A DNA stretch of 64,000 nt from Neospora caninum Liverpool (lineage: Eukaryota > Apicomplexa > Conoidasida > Eucoccidiorida > Sarcocystidae): positions 2,684,270-2,748,269 of the forward strand of contig NC_018390.1 of the NCBI RefSeq assembly GCF_000208865.1. The letters are read 5' to 3'. Under the pieces are notes generated by a model. It was not told the origin of the DNA. It made no database searches and saw only the letters and a program-made list of their open reading frames with translations. A program made the translations under genes and the position numbers. Shown one piece after another: positions 33,055 through 45,800 of this stretch. Positions within the stretch are counted from its first letter, which is position 1. The number at the start of each line of letters is the position of its first letter.

Positions 33055-36000
33055 CTGAGAGAGAGGCGAAACGCGGAAACGAAACAGGTCTCAGGAAATG
33101 AAATTCAAAAACCACTGTTTTTTCTGGAGGAGGAGGGGGGGGGGGGAAGGCTTCATCAATGTGGTTCCGCTGCCTGGTTGACCGGCCTCGACTGGGATAT
33201 TCAAGCTCGGCTTTCCAACTGGTTTACCGCAGTGAATGCTCTGCTACCACTGCCTCGCATCCCCATCCTCCCGACTCTGGCTGGCACCGACCTAGAGTAC
33301 CGGCAGAGAGGGGCGGCGTGAAAAAAACGTGATTTTTTTACAGCATATAGATCCACTTAAATCGCTTAGACACGGAGTCGGGCCCCATCCCCGTTGAAGG
33401 TGACCGTCTCAACTGCCTAGGATCCGAAGGAAAAGAGAGATATTCTGCGACGACTGTCGTATGTGGAAAACGGAGGGGCGAGACGGATCAAAGAGCGCGG
33501 TGCTTTTTCTAGGCCATACACCCCAGCCCGCTGTGTATCTCGTCCAAAAACACCAGAAACAGGCGTGTGACGCGGAGACTACGCAGACGCGGAGCGCCGT
33601 TCCACGGCTGGTGGAGCTTCCAACGACAGGAGGACAGCCGCCCCTGAAAAGAATGTGGAAAAAAATTCTGCAGTCGGCGCGGTGGCTCTATACGGCACTA
33701 CACACACAGACCGTTGCCTGGTCTGAGGCCGGCATCACTGAACACGATTCAGCTAGAGCATATAGACAAGGCCTTCCTTTCGCTAACGCTAGCAGAGCCG
33801 ATTTTCTGGATTTGCGTCCACAAAAAACACGGGTACGTTTCTCTCTTCTCCGTCTTTTGCTGTGTGTGAACTCAACTTTCCCCGTAAGGTCTCGGGAGAA
33901 AGCCGTGCTTTCCGTTCCCAGGCGACTCCCTTCCCTCACGTCAACACACGTCTGTCGCGCCGTCACAAGCGGTCAGTTGTTTTCTTGTTTGTCTAAATTC
34001 ACTCTTTCACGAAAGCCACAGCGTGCATACCCATAGCGAAGCTTGCGGAGAGACGGCAGACGGCGAAACCGCGAGAGAGAAGTTGACGTGGAAAAACGGG
34101 AGGCCGGGCTCCCTTCCGGCAGAAGCAAGAAGCGCCAGGGAGGCCAGAAAGATGCGAAAAGTTTTTGTAAAGCAAAAGGGATGGAGACTCTTCATCGTGG
34201 TCATGTCAGTGGAGACTGGGAGACACCGAGAGGCAAGCGTTCCGAACTCGCGGAGAGAGACACGGCGCCCTGTTTCGTCGGGCAAGGAAGAGAGCAAAAA
34301 AGTTCCTCCGCAGGCTTCAATTGGCTGTTAAAACGGAGAGTTTCGCGCGAAAACCGCAGAGACATGTGCGTTGTGGAGAGATTTCGCTTTCAACATCCGG
34401 AGACGAAAAAAATCGGCCTTGCCACAACTCGGCCGATCTATCGAGTCGTCTCGCCCCCCTCTCTCCGCTGTGCGGTCACGAACCACGCAGGATCAAGTGA
34501 CGCAACGCGACTTCGCACATCGTCTAGAGAGGCCCTGAAAAAATCCACGCGCAGAAGGGAGCAAGGAAAATGACAAGAGGACCGCTCCACCAGAGCATCA
34601 GGTAACGGAAGAGAGAAGAGCCAGCAGTACGGAGAGATTGGTGCTAAAACCTAGGACCGCGCTCACGGAAACCCCGGCTGTAAGCCGCAGTAAAAGGGAA
34701 AGGAGATAGGCGAGTCATGACGCGTTACCGCTGTTTCCGCATGCGTGGACGTCCTTGCTCTGCATGTACGTATTTGTGCACGGACTTTCTGCATAATCAA
34801 GGAAAAAAGCAGTCAGGATCCAGGGGACTTCGTGCCTCGTGCGCTCAGCCTCAACTCGCGCATCACGAGCGATAGTTGAGGGAGTCCTGCATGGGTTTGA
34901 AAGAGATTGTGAGCACCCTAGCCGCACAAAAAAGTGCTCTAGCACCTTCGCAATCCGGCAGCATATGCTCTTACGAGTGGACAGGGTTGTGAATCTCAGG
35001 GATGCCGATCTCTGTCCCGAGCTTAGAACGGACAACGTTGTAGCACTGCCCCACGTCTAAGTGTCAGAAGCAATCGCAATAATGACTTGGTGAAAAGGAG
35101 CAACTGATGAGCTCGACACCCGGCGAAACAAAGACGATCCGCCGTAACTCGACTCGAGTGCAGCCTGTCGCTCCCCCCGTTGCCTTGCTATGGGTCTCGA
35201 TCTGTCCGACCCACGCTGGGGATCTACGTTGTTGCTGTTTTCGTGGCGAACGAGAGAGACCAACAGTCGAACGAGAAGAGCACGGAAGAGGACACCACAA
35301 CGACGGATCGACCAGATGCACGGGTACTTACGACATGGCAACACATGTTACAGTGAATGTGTTAAGCATCACAACGTAGAGCTAGCCGTACACACTTTCT
35401 CTTCACGGCTTCGAAGAACGCACAACCAGAGACTGGTTCCGATCGATATCCACTTCACAGATCTCCCGCAGCATCATTATGATGGAGGCGCGATATTTCT
35501 AGCCCCTTAAAATGGGTGTCATGGAACACATGTATTTCGCGTGTTGCAGACCTTGCACGACAACACGGATGTCGTTCGATGTGTTTGTAGCCTCTTTGTC
35601 GCTCCCACTTAACGGTCGGTGTGCAGATTTAAGCGGTGTGTGAGTCGCACGGCGAGAAGCAAAAGAGATGAGAAAGAACTGGTGTCGACACAGACCGGAC
35701 GAAGAGTTTATTCTTCCTACGGCAACGCATATCGAGTCTCTCTTCGCCCCACAACGGAAGTGCTTCGGAGCTGCTTGACGTTGTGCGTTGCATGATGCCT
35801 CTGTTTTCAAATCGTCCGCGACAGATTTTGCGTGCTTCAAGTCGTCGTCAAGGCTCTACGTAACTTCTTGTGCTTTTCGCTTGCTGACGCCAGTTTACCT
35901 TCGTCGCAGTGGCCCTTACCATTTTCCCTATATGCTTTCAAGAGGCCTCTTGGTTCCCCCGGTTTTTGCGTGTCATGCAGCCGCGCTGTCCTTAGTCTAG

Positions 36001-38355
36001 CCTTCGATCACTATGCGCGATCGCGTTCCAGGCTCGGACTTGTGCCTTTCTCCATTCTGTCAGGAGCACTCAGGACACGAAGTTGTCGCAGTACCTTTTT
36101 TTAAGCAATCAAGAACCAACAATATTAGCTAGTTCGGACTACAGGGAATGTGCTATTACAGATGGGACCGTTGAAAGCTTGCCGAGTCGCCCCCCCGTCG
36201 CGTGCATCTCATTGGTGGCCATCCTCTCAAAGCGGCTTGTCAGGACCGTCAGGAGAGACCGGGCGCAGAATCTGTGGTGTCAACGGCCGCATATGTCGAA
36301 GCGAAATATGGTAGGCGAACAAAGCAAAGCACACAAGAGCGGAAAAGGGCCACACAAGAAGCGACGGCAAAAAAACATCTCGCTACAACGGCGCCACGCG
36401 GCAGGTGTACGGTGTAGCTCACGTCGGCCGTCTTCAACGCCCTCCAAAGTTCGTTATAGAGTTAGAGACTAAAAAGGTGCACATGATTCCGCGCATCTCT
36501 CACAGATCGCAGTCCACTTACTGCTTGAAGGCGGACTCGTACCCGGATTCGGAAACACCAGGAATACATAGTAGACTTTTTAAAAAACCAAATTCTTACT
36601 GGATTTTTCATTTTTTTCATTCAATATTGGACCCAAGAAAAGAGGTATCGATCCTTCTCCTCCAAGCCTCGTGCCGCTGCCAATTCAGGAGTCCCATGCA
36701 TAGATTATGCATAACAGATCTGTATATATACATGCAGGAGGAATTTTGCAAATGTAGTTTTGGAAGGAGGTAGAACAATGAAAACGTGCGGGCCACTCGA
36801 ACCCCACGGCGCCGTGGCACGCTTGAAGTGGAGGGGACCATAGAAATCGGCTTCAGTTGATTTGCTGAGAATGACCAGTTTGTAAGAAACGTTTTCATTC
36901 TCATGTCACGCCCAGCTCCTCGAGGACCTACGGGAATCCCTTGTCATATCTGTGTCGTTTCAGGCACGTTTGGGACGTGTGTGTCGCGTCGAATGGGGAA
37001 CTGTTGTCCCATTTGTGCTGCTGTGTACAGTGATGTTTTAGGCTGGTTTTGAATATCAACGTCAGAAGGTGCACACAAACTATGACCTAGACGCAGGCGT
37101 GCCAAACAGAATGACGTTCTACTGTATACAGGAATGTCACTCACCCGCCGTCTTCAATGAGGCCGCAGGGGCTCTTCTGAGAAAGAGAGGTACCATTTCG
37201 CCTCTCGAAGCAACACTTGCGAGTTGCTGCAGCACTACCGAAGATATCTCGTCACAGGATGGCCAGCTGTTCGTCTTTTCCTGTTGGCGGCAAACTAGCC
37301 TCACCAAGAGCCGCTGCTCCGTTCCCTCCACGGGTATTCCTCAAATGCCGTTCGGAGTCGAAAGCCTACTTGCCTCTCTAATGCACTAGGGCGGCTACAA
37401 ACTCGGACCGCTAACGTAACTCGCCTGTGTTGGATGTCATCGAAAACAGCCTGTTGTGACAGCCCGGGAGGGAATAGTCCTGCCCTCGCCGGAACACTAA
37501 TGCCGAGAGAAATTGCTAACGCGGTTCCCCGAGGAATGGGGACCGTCTCGAATGGGGTAACCCGTACTAAGGTCAGCACAAAAATCTACGAGCGGCCCCA
37601 AACACCGTTAAAAAGTGACGAGATGGGAAAAGGCGAAAGAACCACAGAAACCCCCTGGAGCGCAACTACCGTTATAATTTGTCTTCCGGCTCCCCTTCAC
37701 ACTTTTTCGGGAGGGTCGTCGATTGCCCCGGTGTCCTTCACTTTTTGACCGTATCAAGCGTTGTGTGCAGTCTAGAAATTTGAAGTCATTCATCGTGGTT
37801 TCTCCGGATACGCTCGTCGTGGAGGCTGTACTCCCAGAAAAGGTTCACACAGAGTAAAAGTTCGACCTCCAGCGAAAAGACAGCTGGTGGCTAGATATGC
37901 CCCTTTCCTCGCGATTATTGCACTGCTCTGTTTCGCCCCGTCCATCGACAGCTCCGTCTTTGCATCGAGAGGTTCTCACCTGGCGACTGCGCAGAACCGC
38001 AACCTTTGTTCGGGGCGGTTTGTGCTTTCCAGCGGCATACCCGGGAAAACCCCGCCTCCTCCGGTTGTTTGGTGGAGCACGGGAGGCCTGATATATTACA
38101 CCCGCAGCTAGCACGAAGCATGGGAACACCTACCGGTGTAGTAGCGAGAACTCGACGCTGCGCCAAAATCCCCGGGACAGCGCTGGCGAGCGGCGGGTCC
38201 ACATCGATGGCGAGGCGGAGCGTGGGCGAGAGTGGAGGCAACCCTTTATCTAGCTGCGTAGCACACGCTTCCACCGTCGGGCCTCCCAGTCACTTATTCC
38301 ACTTTATAGTTGACTTCCTCCCCCCCCGCTTTTTTTTCTCGATAGAATTGTAAAC
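33055..38355. other. Divergent intergenic region; no gene supported
   Basis: This 5.3-kb region separates the minus-strand gene from the PAN-domain gene, so it should contain both promoters and the missing 5' exon(s) of the minus gene. GC content is lower and microsatellites are nearly absent. A 12-G run is at 33135-33146. Open frames of 60-190 codons (for example an ATG-initiated 191-codon frame at 33461) show no motif, and several overlapping frames are equally plausible, so none is called. A GTG-initiated frame at 37887 starts like a signal peptide and is discussed as a finding. Confidence 0.5.
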
Positions 38356-39330
38356 ATGAGGTCCGCAGCCGTTTTTGCAGTCGCCGTTGCCGGCGTAGTG
38401 TCCCGGTTCCCGACTCTTGGCGAAGCGGTGCGCATCAGAGGCTGGTCGAGCATGGCTTCCGATAAGCCCGCCGGGGTGGCCTTCGTTGAGGCAGGCGCCA
38501 GATTCGGACAAGAGTACGAGGAGATTGATGTGCATACTGGCTTAGATGGTTCCTTCTTCCTTTCCATTAACGGCGCCGCAGCTCCGGATCGTGAGCCGGA
38601 AGTCCCCGAAGAGGTTCCGGAAACCCCTGAACAGGTTCCGGAAGTCCCCGAACAGGTTCCGGAAACCCCTGAACAGGTTCCGGAAACCCCTGAACAGGTT
38701 CCGGAAACCCCTGAACAGGTTCCGGAAACCCCTGAACAGGTTCCGGAAGAACAGGTTCCGGAAACCCCTGAACAGGTTCCAGAAGTTCCTGAACCTGAAC
38801 CTGAGGAACATGAGCCCAGCCAGCCGGAGGCCCCAGTGTTTGAAACTGTCACACTCCCTCCCCGTTCGGAGGAGACTGACCAGCGATACGTCTGCATCCG
38901 CAGGGGCTACGCTTCAGCAGCCTGGGCCACGACTGAACAACAGAATGTCACTCTCGACGCTTGCATGCGAGCCTGCCAAGCTGAAGACTCGTGCACCCAC
39001 TACACCTTCGATGCTGAGACCAAGCACTGCAAGCTCCAAAGTGGAGAACCTGTGTTCCAGGAAACTGCGCACGTTGTCACTGGAGCTCGCACCTGCGATG
39101 ACAGCTGCTATCAGCGGAATGTTGACTACGCGGGCGCACCGGATGTAGGTAGCCCGATCAACACACCCTTCGTCGTCGACTGCCAAGTTGCATGCACCGC
39201 CAGCAGCATTTGTGCGGCTTTCGTCTACAAAACCGCCGAAAACACATGCCACTTCAAGGGACCTGGCTATGAGGTTCACCGCGCGGAGGCTAACGGTACC
39301 GTTGTCGGCAAGAAGAGGTTCTGTGTTTAA
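38356..39330 (+). CDS. Secreted PAN/apple-domain protein with Pro/Glu heptad repeats
   Basis: This is a 324-residue intronless gene. Residues 1 to about 24 form a signal peptide (MRSAAVFAVAVAGVVSRFP, then small residues), so the product enters the secretory pathway. Residues about 78-153 are a low-complexity segment built on the heptad EQVPETP with VPEVPE variants. Two apple-like domains follow. The first (about 177-250) has Cys in the order C-I-R, DAC, RAC, DSC, KHC and RTC. The second (about 252-324) has DSC, VDC, VAC, SIC, NTC and RFC and ends at the last Cys plus Val. Six Cys each and the F/Y-rich core fit the PAN/apple fold. In coccidia, PAN domains occur in microneme adhesins such as MIC4, where they bind carbohydrate or partner proteins; that role here is inference. 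There is no membrane anchor, so the product would be soluble or need a partner. The ATG context (gtaaacATGA) is favourable. The TAA stop is at 39328-39330. Confidence 0.88.
   Translation: MRSAAVFAVAVAGVVSRFPTLGEAVRIRGWSSMASDKPAGVAFVEAGARFGQEYEEIDVHTGLDGSFFLSINGAAAPDREPEVPEEVPETPEQVPEVPEQVPETPEQVPETPEQVPETPEQVPETPEQVPEEQVPETPEQVPEVPEPEPEEHEPSQPEAPVFETVTLPPRSEETDQRYVCIRRGYASAAWATTEQQNVTLDACMRACQAEDSCTHYTFDAETKHCKLQSGEPVFQETAHVVTGARTCDDSCYQRNVDYAGAPDVGSPINTPFVVDCQVACTASSICAAFVYKTAENTCHFKGPGYEVHRAEANGTVVGKKRFCV
38590..38812 (+). repeat. In-frame 21-nt minisatellite coding EQVPETP
   Basis: About eight tandem copies of gttccggaaacccctgaacag, with variants carrying gtcccc for acccct and one copy shortened by 9 nt to EEQVPE. 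The copies at 38660-38750 are nearly identical at the nucleotide level, so the array is recent or homogenised, and its length may vary between strains. Confidence 0.92.
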
Positions 39331-42300
39331 TCTTGGAGGACATGTCACACGCGTGTGGATGTGTAGTGCGATGTCTGTGGTGCCGAACCTCTCTTCCCGC
39401 TCTATCTGTTTTCCGTCGATAGCGACAATGGGCTACAGGAAGTCGATGTAGCACACGAATTGGTTGGGCGGGACAGCACCTTCACAGCGGGGGAGGACCA
39501 CTGGTTGATCTCCCGTCACTTCATCCTGTGTCGCCTGCGCAGGCGATACGATAGAGTTTTCATGTCCATTCCTTGTTTAATGAGGCAACCAGAAGTTTTC
39601 CTGGTCCGGAACTGAAAGGATTTCATTACGGGTAATCCGTTGCCAACAACGTGATCCTGGGGTGTTACGCACAGGAGCGGCTGCTCCGAACGTCGCTCTC
39701 ACATGCCATTAGTTCTTTACGGAACTCGTTTGACTGCGATGCGCTGCCGGACACGCGGATGGCAAGAGTGTATGGGAATCGCCCCAGTGCAGCCTCACGG
39801 AACTTTCGACTCAGCCAGCACTCTGTACTCACTCGAGTTTTCATCAGCAAATTGTGTGCGGTGCACTTGCCAACTGTGAGAGCTAGTCAAGGTAGGCCTG
39901 TTTTGTTCCGTTGCATTGTGTAGCAGCACGAGTACAACGAAAATAATATTAGCCGGTCACTACAACGCGACAGTCGTCGATTGGGCAGAACGTCCCTCAG
40001 TGCAGGCGTCGATACGTGGTGGATATTCAGAGGCGTTACACGCAAATTCGCTCAGTGAAATTCCCACTACCGAAAACGGTCTGTTTCGATCTGGAAGGGT
40101 GTCGGTGGATGTCGGTTTTCGAGCAGTTGCGAGCATGTCTCCGGAGCCTGTTCGTTTGGAGATGGGCAGCGGAGTTGCACAGGCGGTGTCCCACGTAGGA
40201 AAGTGAAGATTGAGGTCAGGTTAAAGAAGGCAGCCTGTATGAATCTAGAGTCATCCGGGATCTACTGCCATATAGTCACGGGGATGGCCGAGGTTCCTAT
40301 TATTGATTGCCTTCATTTTCCCTGGAGGTTCTACGAATGAAAAAAAAAACGTTCGGTCTCTGGTGGCAAGAGCATCTGCACGCGATACTTGGGGGTTACG
40401 CACAAGTTCTTGAGAAACAGTGTCGGTAGGATTCAGAAAAGTCGAGCGTGTGAAGAAACACGATGAACTAGAGGTCTTGGAAGGTTTTTTGTGCAACCGG
40501 TCCTGATGAGCAGCAGCATTCGTTTTTCATATTTTACAGCTGGGTTCCTACGCTTGTGGCAAATACCAGTGGAGAGAGCGGGAGGCCGGTTGCACATGCT
40601 TTCAACTGGATGATGCGTTCGCTCCTTCAACCAGACGAGGCATACGAAACACGGGAGCCCCCACCGTTTCGAATGCAGGTTTGAGGCGCCATTTCTTCCC
40701 GGAGTTGCTGCTCTTGCTGTATGAAGGGCGTTACCACATGCGTTTCCTCATAAATGAATACCTAGCTCCGTTGCAACATCAGCTCCCTGTGCACCAATCA
40801 TGGCGGCGTCCCCCCTGTTAGCGCCGATAGTCTGTATTTCTAATTCGGTGCCTGATTCTCCATCCCTTTTGAGCCCAACGATACCACAGCTACTGGGAGC
40901 GCCACGACCGAGCGGTGTGCTCCCGTACTCCCGGGCATCGGTTCCCTGAAGGGGTGCTCCTGACCCAGTCAGATGGCTGGAGTGCTACAGTGGCACCGTA
41001 TGTGCGTTTCCCTCTTGAGCTCGCAACTTGTTCTCCCTTCGACGGCATGTCCTCTTTTTTTATGGAGGGTCTTAGCAAACTCTAGGGCAATGCAGTACAA
41101 AACGGTGCAACTGTTCACAGGGTCTCCGGCTAGGTAGGCAACATACGCACGGCAAGTGCAGAGTATTTCTTCGTCTTTCCTTCATACGTTTCCTGTTCGC
41201 GAAAAAGACGTGCACATGGCTCCAGCGGACACACATATCAACCTCCTACCCAGCGACTATTCCAAATAACGAAACAGACACAGCCAAACTTACGCGGGCT
41301 CTCGCGCTCCCCGGAGCTGCCCCCGGGGTTCGCTCCCTGGGAGAACTAGCCGGCCTCTTTGGCAGACACGGGAAATCTCCCACTGGAAGTAAGCGGTGAT
41401 GTGAGTTAACCGACGAGGGAGACAGGAGAGGGAGTCTCAGGTGAGAAAGTGCGGGGGCGCTAGCGAAGCGATATAGGAGAGCTGTGGGTGCCTTGAATTT
41501 GTGCCCAGGTACGCGCGAGTCTGAACAGCGAACTGTGAACGCAAGGCCCGCCAGGGCTCTTACATTCAGCTGGATCAGGCACAGATGAGGAGGCAGAGAT
41601 AGAGGAATGTCCTGGGAGGCGGAGAGGAAATCTCCACTCTTTCTCTCCAGTGGCCGGGACCGGCTGTCTATATATACAGAGTAGGGAGATCGTACGACGC
41701 CGCGACGCGTGTGGCCATCGGCAGTGGCGTCCACATCTCCATTTTGGCATTGCACTTTTCGCAGTGCTTCGCTTCTGTATAAAACCCATTTCTTTGCCAG
41801 GAGCGTTTCTGCCTCTTTTCCAAACATGCGGTGGTGGGCACGAGATGTGGATGCGTGCGCTGTGCTCTGCCGTTAGGCACCCTCGAGAAAGATTTAGCAC
41901 CCCCCGGACACAGGGCCCGAGGGACGGTCGTCTCAAGTCGCTTGCCTTGTGCAAACTGAAAGGAGCAGTTACGCTCGGATCTGTCTTTTTATTTCTTGTC
42001 GGTCTCTGAGTTTTCGTCCAATTTCCCTCACTCGGTTCGGCCAACCCGCGTTTTCTGTCTCCTCACAACAGACAGGGATTCCGTCTCCTCGCGCGTACGC
42101 TGTGTTTGCTGACTTCCGAGCGCGAGGAACCGCCTTGCGGCCGACTCCTGTTGCCTGGTTTCAGTTCTTCCTTCCTGGGTCTTTTTGTGGATATTTGGCG
42201 AACATCTCGAGTGGGGAAAGGAAACCTGAGACGTGTACTTGGAGATGGCTCGTCAGGCTTTGATCGCCGCCGTCTCTAATTCCGCTGCTCGTCACCCCCT

Positions 42301-42846
42301 CTGCCATCCGTCCAGTGTCTAGCATCGAAAACTTGTGTCGTCCTCTGTGGCTGCGTTGATTCTCGGACTGATCCCAGAAACTTTGCCTCTTTGCACTCTC
42401 GTGTGACAGGCAAACGACGGTCTTCGTCTGTCACTGCTTCGGTCGGTTCCATACTTTTTTCTGGGAGTTGTCTCCTCATCTGACCCCAGCCCAAAGCATT
42501 CAGGGACGGCGCGCGCGGTTTGCCGCTTCTTTGTGACACGTCTAGTGGGAAAGGCTCTCTGGAACTTTGAGACCGTCAACTCTTTCCAGGACTTCGTTCA
42601 GGCGGCTGTCCCCCGCGTGCATTTTGCGCCTTTTCTGGAACCCTGTCGAAGACCACCTGGTGACAGAGACGAGGCCGCACATCCTTTGCCCGGCGCCCCT
42701 GAATTTCCGCACTGCACAAACCGAGAGAGGAACCACGTTCAGTTCCCGTTCGGTTTTTTGCGCGTCGCCTGTCTGCTGGCCATTCGAGGAGTGTACATCA
42801 CTAGCTTCCCTGTGATGGGCGTTTGTGTCCCGTCGTTCCTTTCACC
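39331..42846. other. Intergenic region; no gene supported
   Basis: This holds the 3' UTR of the PAN gene and the promoter and 5' UTR of the HAD-like gene, both on the plus strand. The longest ATG-initiated frame is on the minus strand at 41827-41246 (193 codons). Its first 45 residues look coding-like (MFGKEAETLLAKKWVLYRS), but the rest is Ser/Pro/Arg-rich with no motif, and a plus frame overlaps it. I give it about one chance in five of being real. From 42000 the sequence becomes pyrimidine-rich toward the HAD gene start. Confidence 0.5.
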
Positions 42847-45800
42847 ATGGCACCGAATCCCCGCGTTGTTTCGCGCCTGTCGCCCTCACTCTCCTTGATA
42901 GGCTGTCTCCTCCCCTTGTTCATCTTGTCTCTGACGGCGCTTTTCCCGTACGCCCTTGAATCGGTACAAAAACACCCTGCAGATCTCCTCGACAATCTGA
43001 CCTGTACTGGCCCCGCCGCCGCGAGTCTCCAGTGGGAGGCGTCGCCGTCTCTGTCGATCGGGTCTTGGGAGCAACTTCCGTGCGTGGACGCGTCTTCCGT
43101 CAATTTGCTGGCCTCCAGCAAAGATGTCCAGGCCGGAAACATTCTGCTCCTCGTCGACATCGACGACACCCTCATCGCCTCGGGGGGATGGCACGAGGTA
43201 ATGGGCCGGAGTCTAGGGGGACTCGACAGCCGGTACGGGCGCGGATCCGACTACCCTGGATTCGGCGCGGTTCTCTTCCTCCTCGCTCTCGGCCCCCACG
43301 CACGCAACCTCCGAACTGGCCAGCTAACGGAGTACTCGCTGCCTTCGAAAATCATGCTCGTCACCGCCCGACCCAATTTGCCGCTATTTCGACCTGACCA
43401 CCTCGTTCCCCATGTCAGCACCATCCTCGCTAGAGGCGCGAGACAAATCATGGGCGACGAAGCGCCGGAATGGGGAGTCGGCTCGCAGAATAGCATGCGT
43501 CCTGCTAACGCGCTCAGAGGTACGGTCCTTTCCCCGCAAGCAACGACACAGGTGCGGAACGGTGCGAAGTGTATGTACACCCTGCCAACAGAGAAAGAGC
43601 CGGAACGTGTGCGTGTTTATCCACGTGAGTCGTACACACTCCGAAACCGCATCCACTCGAAAAACGCCCCGCGGCACAAATAAAGACGGAGCGAAGCATA
43701 CTTTTCTGTCCTCGCCACACAAACATGCAGGGGGAGTCTCGTTTGGCCCCGTCTCCCTTTGGTGCTTCTGGTGTGGAGGCGTCTCCGCGGCCGTCTGCGT
43801 GCTTCTGGTCTTTCCGTCGCGTGGGGAAAAATCCGTTTCGTGGCATGCTTCGCCACATAGTTCTCCCGCATCTGCTCAAGCATATAGAGAACGCCCTTCG
43901 AGGCAACCGCCGGGCGTTTTCCAGTGAACTCCCACGGTCGTTTCGCATTTCCCCTCGCACAGGAAGCGCAGCACAGGGCAGGAATCTCCGCAGTCAATGT
44001 GCACACTCGTGCGGCAGATGAGAGGAGCTTTTGACGCATGCAGAGGAATTTCCACCTTGTACCCGTCTGCAGGCATGCGCGGCCGAGGAGAAAACAAGCT
44101 TTCTTACATGGTTTCTGTACTGAGTGAGGGCCAGCCCGTGGCTGAGTCTCGCGTCGACGAACAGACCAAGGTCATGTTCATCGGCGACACGGCCGAAAGG
44201 TACGTCACCGTGTCTCCTGCACAACAGAACAGGCCGTTGGGCCTTCGCCACCGTCTCTTTTCTCCACTTGCGTATGATATATATCTATATATATCTATAT
44301 ATATCTATATATAGATATATGCACTTGCAGTGTCAGCCCGCACAGGGGCTTTCTTTGTGGATTGTCAAGGGTCATTTCGGGGCCATGAGGGTGTACTCCG
44401 TTCGTGCTTCTGTGTAGACGCGATGCGTTCTGCATTCGCTGCGTCTCACCCCCTTGCAGTCTCGTTCTCGCCCTTTTTCTCTTTTCCGGTCCCTCCGAAA
44501 GCGCTTCTGTTCTGTCTGCTGGCGTCGACTGCGTCTCCAGGGACTTGGAAGTGGCTGTCGGCCTCACAGCCATGGCGCCAGAGAAGATGATTGCGCATTT
44601 CCTCCACGTCGTCTACGCACACAACGTCGCCGACCCGACGCAGCTTCACGCGCCCTCGCAGTCGGCGCCGGAGAAACTCGACGAGGATTGGATTGTGAAT
44701 AAAGTCTCTCAGGTGCTTCAGGATGTCTTCTCGGGCGCAGCGCGCACGGCTGCGGCAGTGACTCGAGCTTTGAAGGAGAAGGACGAGCGGGAGAAGAAGC
44801 GCGGGGCGCCTTCGCGCGCACCTCCGGAAAGCCCGCAGACAAACAAGCAGAAAGTCAGCGTGCATGACGCACTGGGCAACACCACACGCTTCGGAATCAA
44901 GTGAGCAAACAAAAGGAAAACACAGCGGCGACGCAGGCTGCGCACCCACCCTTCGTTGCCTTGCGGCCGCGCAGACAAAGAACTCGAGGCGCTTTCGTGA
45001 GGCATGCAGCGCGACTTGCCGCCACACAAGATCCAGGCGTTGTTCCGCCGCTTTGTAGAAAATGGTGTGCGCGTAGTCCGTCGGCGAGGGCTGTGAAGTT
45101 TGCCTCACAGCTGGCGTTTTGCCTTCGCTTGTCTCGTGTCGTCGGCTGTGTCTAGACACCTGGAAGGCGCGTTTTTTCGCGGAGCGCGGCTTCCCGTTTC
45201 CCGAGGGTCGTCCCGCCTCCTCTCGCTGCTCTTCCTCTCCCTCACCTGCGTGTCTGTGCTGCGTGTGTGCGCAACAAGAGTCGGCAACGCGCTGGTGGAC
45301 GCGATCGCCATCGTGTACGACGTGCTCGTCACGAGCGACGATGAAGAGGGACCGCGGCGGTGCACGGATCTGAGTGCCGCCGACGCGTTCGAGGTGGGCG
45401 TCTTGGTTGCGCAGAAGGTTCGCTTGATTTTGGACCTTTACCAACACCGCTGGCACCGCACCTATGCGGCGTTTCGAGCGCAGGAAGAGGGGGAGGCCGC
45501 GGGGTCTGCTGTACCGCCTCGGATGCTGCCGGTCATCTTCGTCCAGTGCGGGTCAGTGAAGCTGCGCGTGGCCCATGACGCTCGCCCACAGGCGCCTCTC
45601 GATGCATATGTCTCGGAGATGCAGGGCGGCCGAAGCCGCGTCTCAGTTCGCTTCCGGGGAACTGACACACTGAAGGCTGGCAACCACGTGGACGCAGAGA
45701 GCTTGCAAAGCAACATGCTGGACAGCCTCGGAATTCCAATTGTCCCGTTCGTCACCAGCATCTCCGCGGTCGCGCAAGCGTATGTGCTCGGCACTGTCGA

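Noticed and set aside
38590..38812. CRISPR-like array
   Set aside because: The 21-nt repeats have no spacers and are translated in frame within the PAN-domain gene of a eukaryote.
44446..45456. 336-codon minus-strand open frame
   Set aside because: It is opposite HAD-gene exons 3-4, which keep phase across introns. It has no motif.
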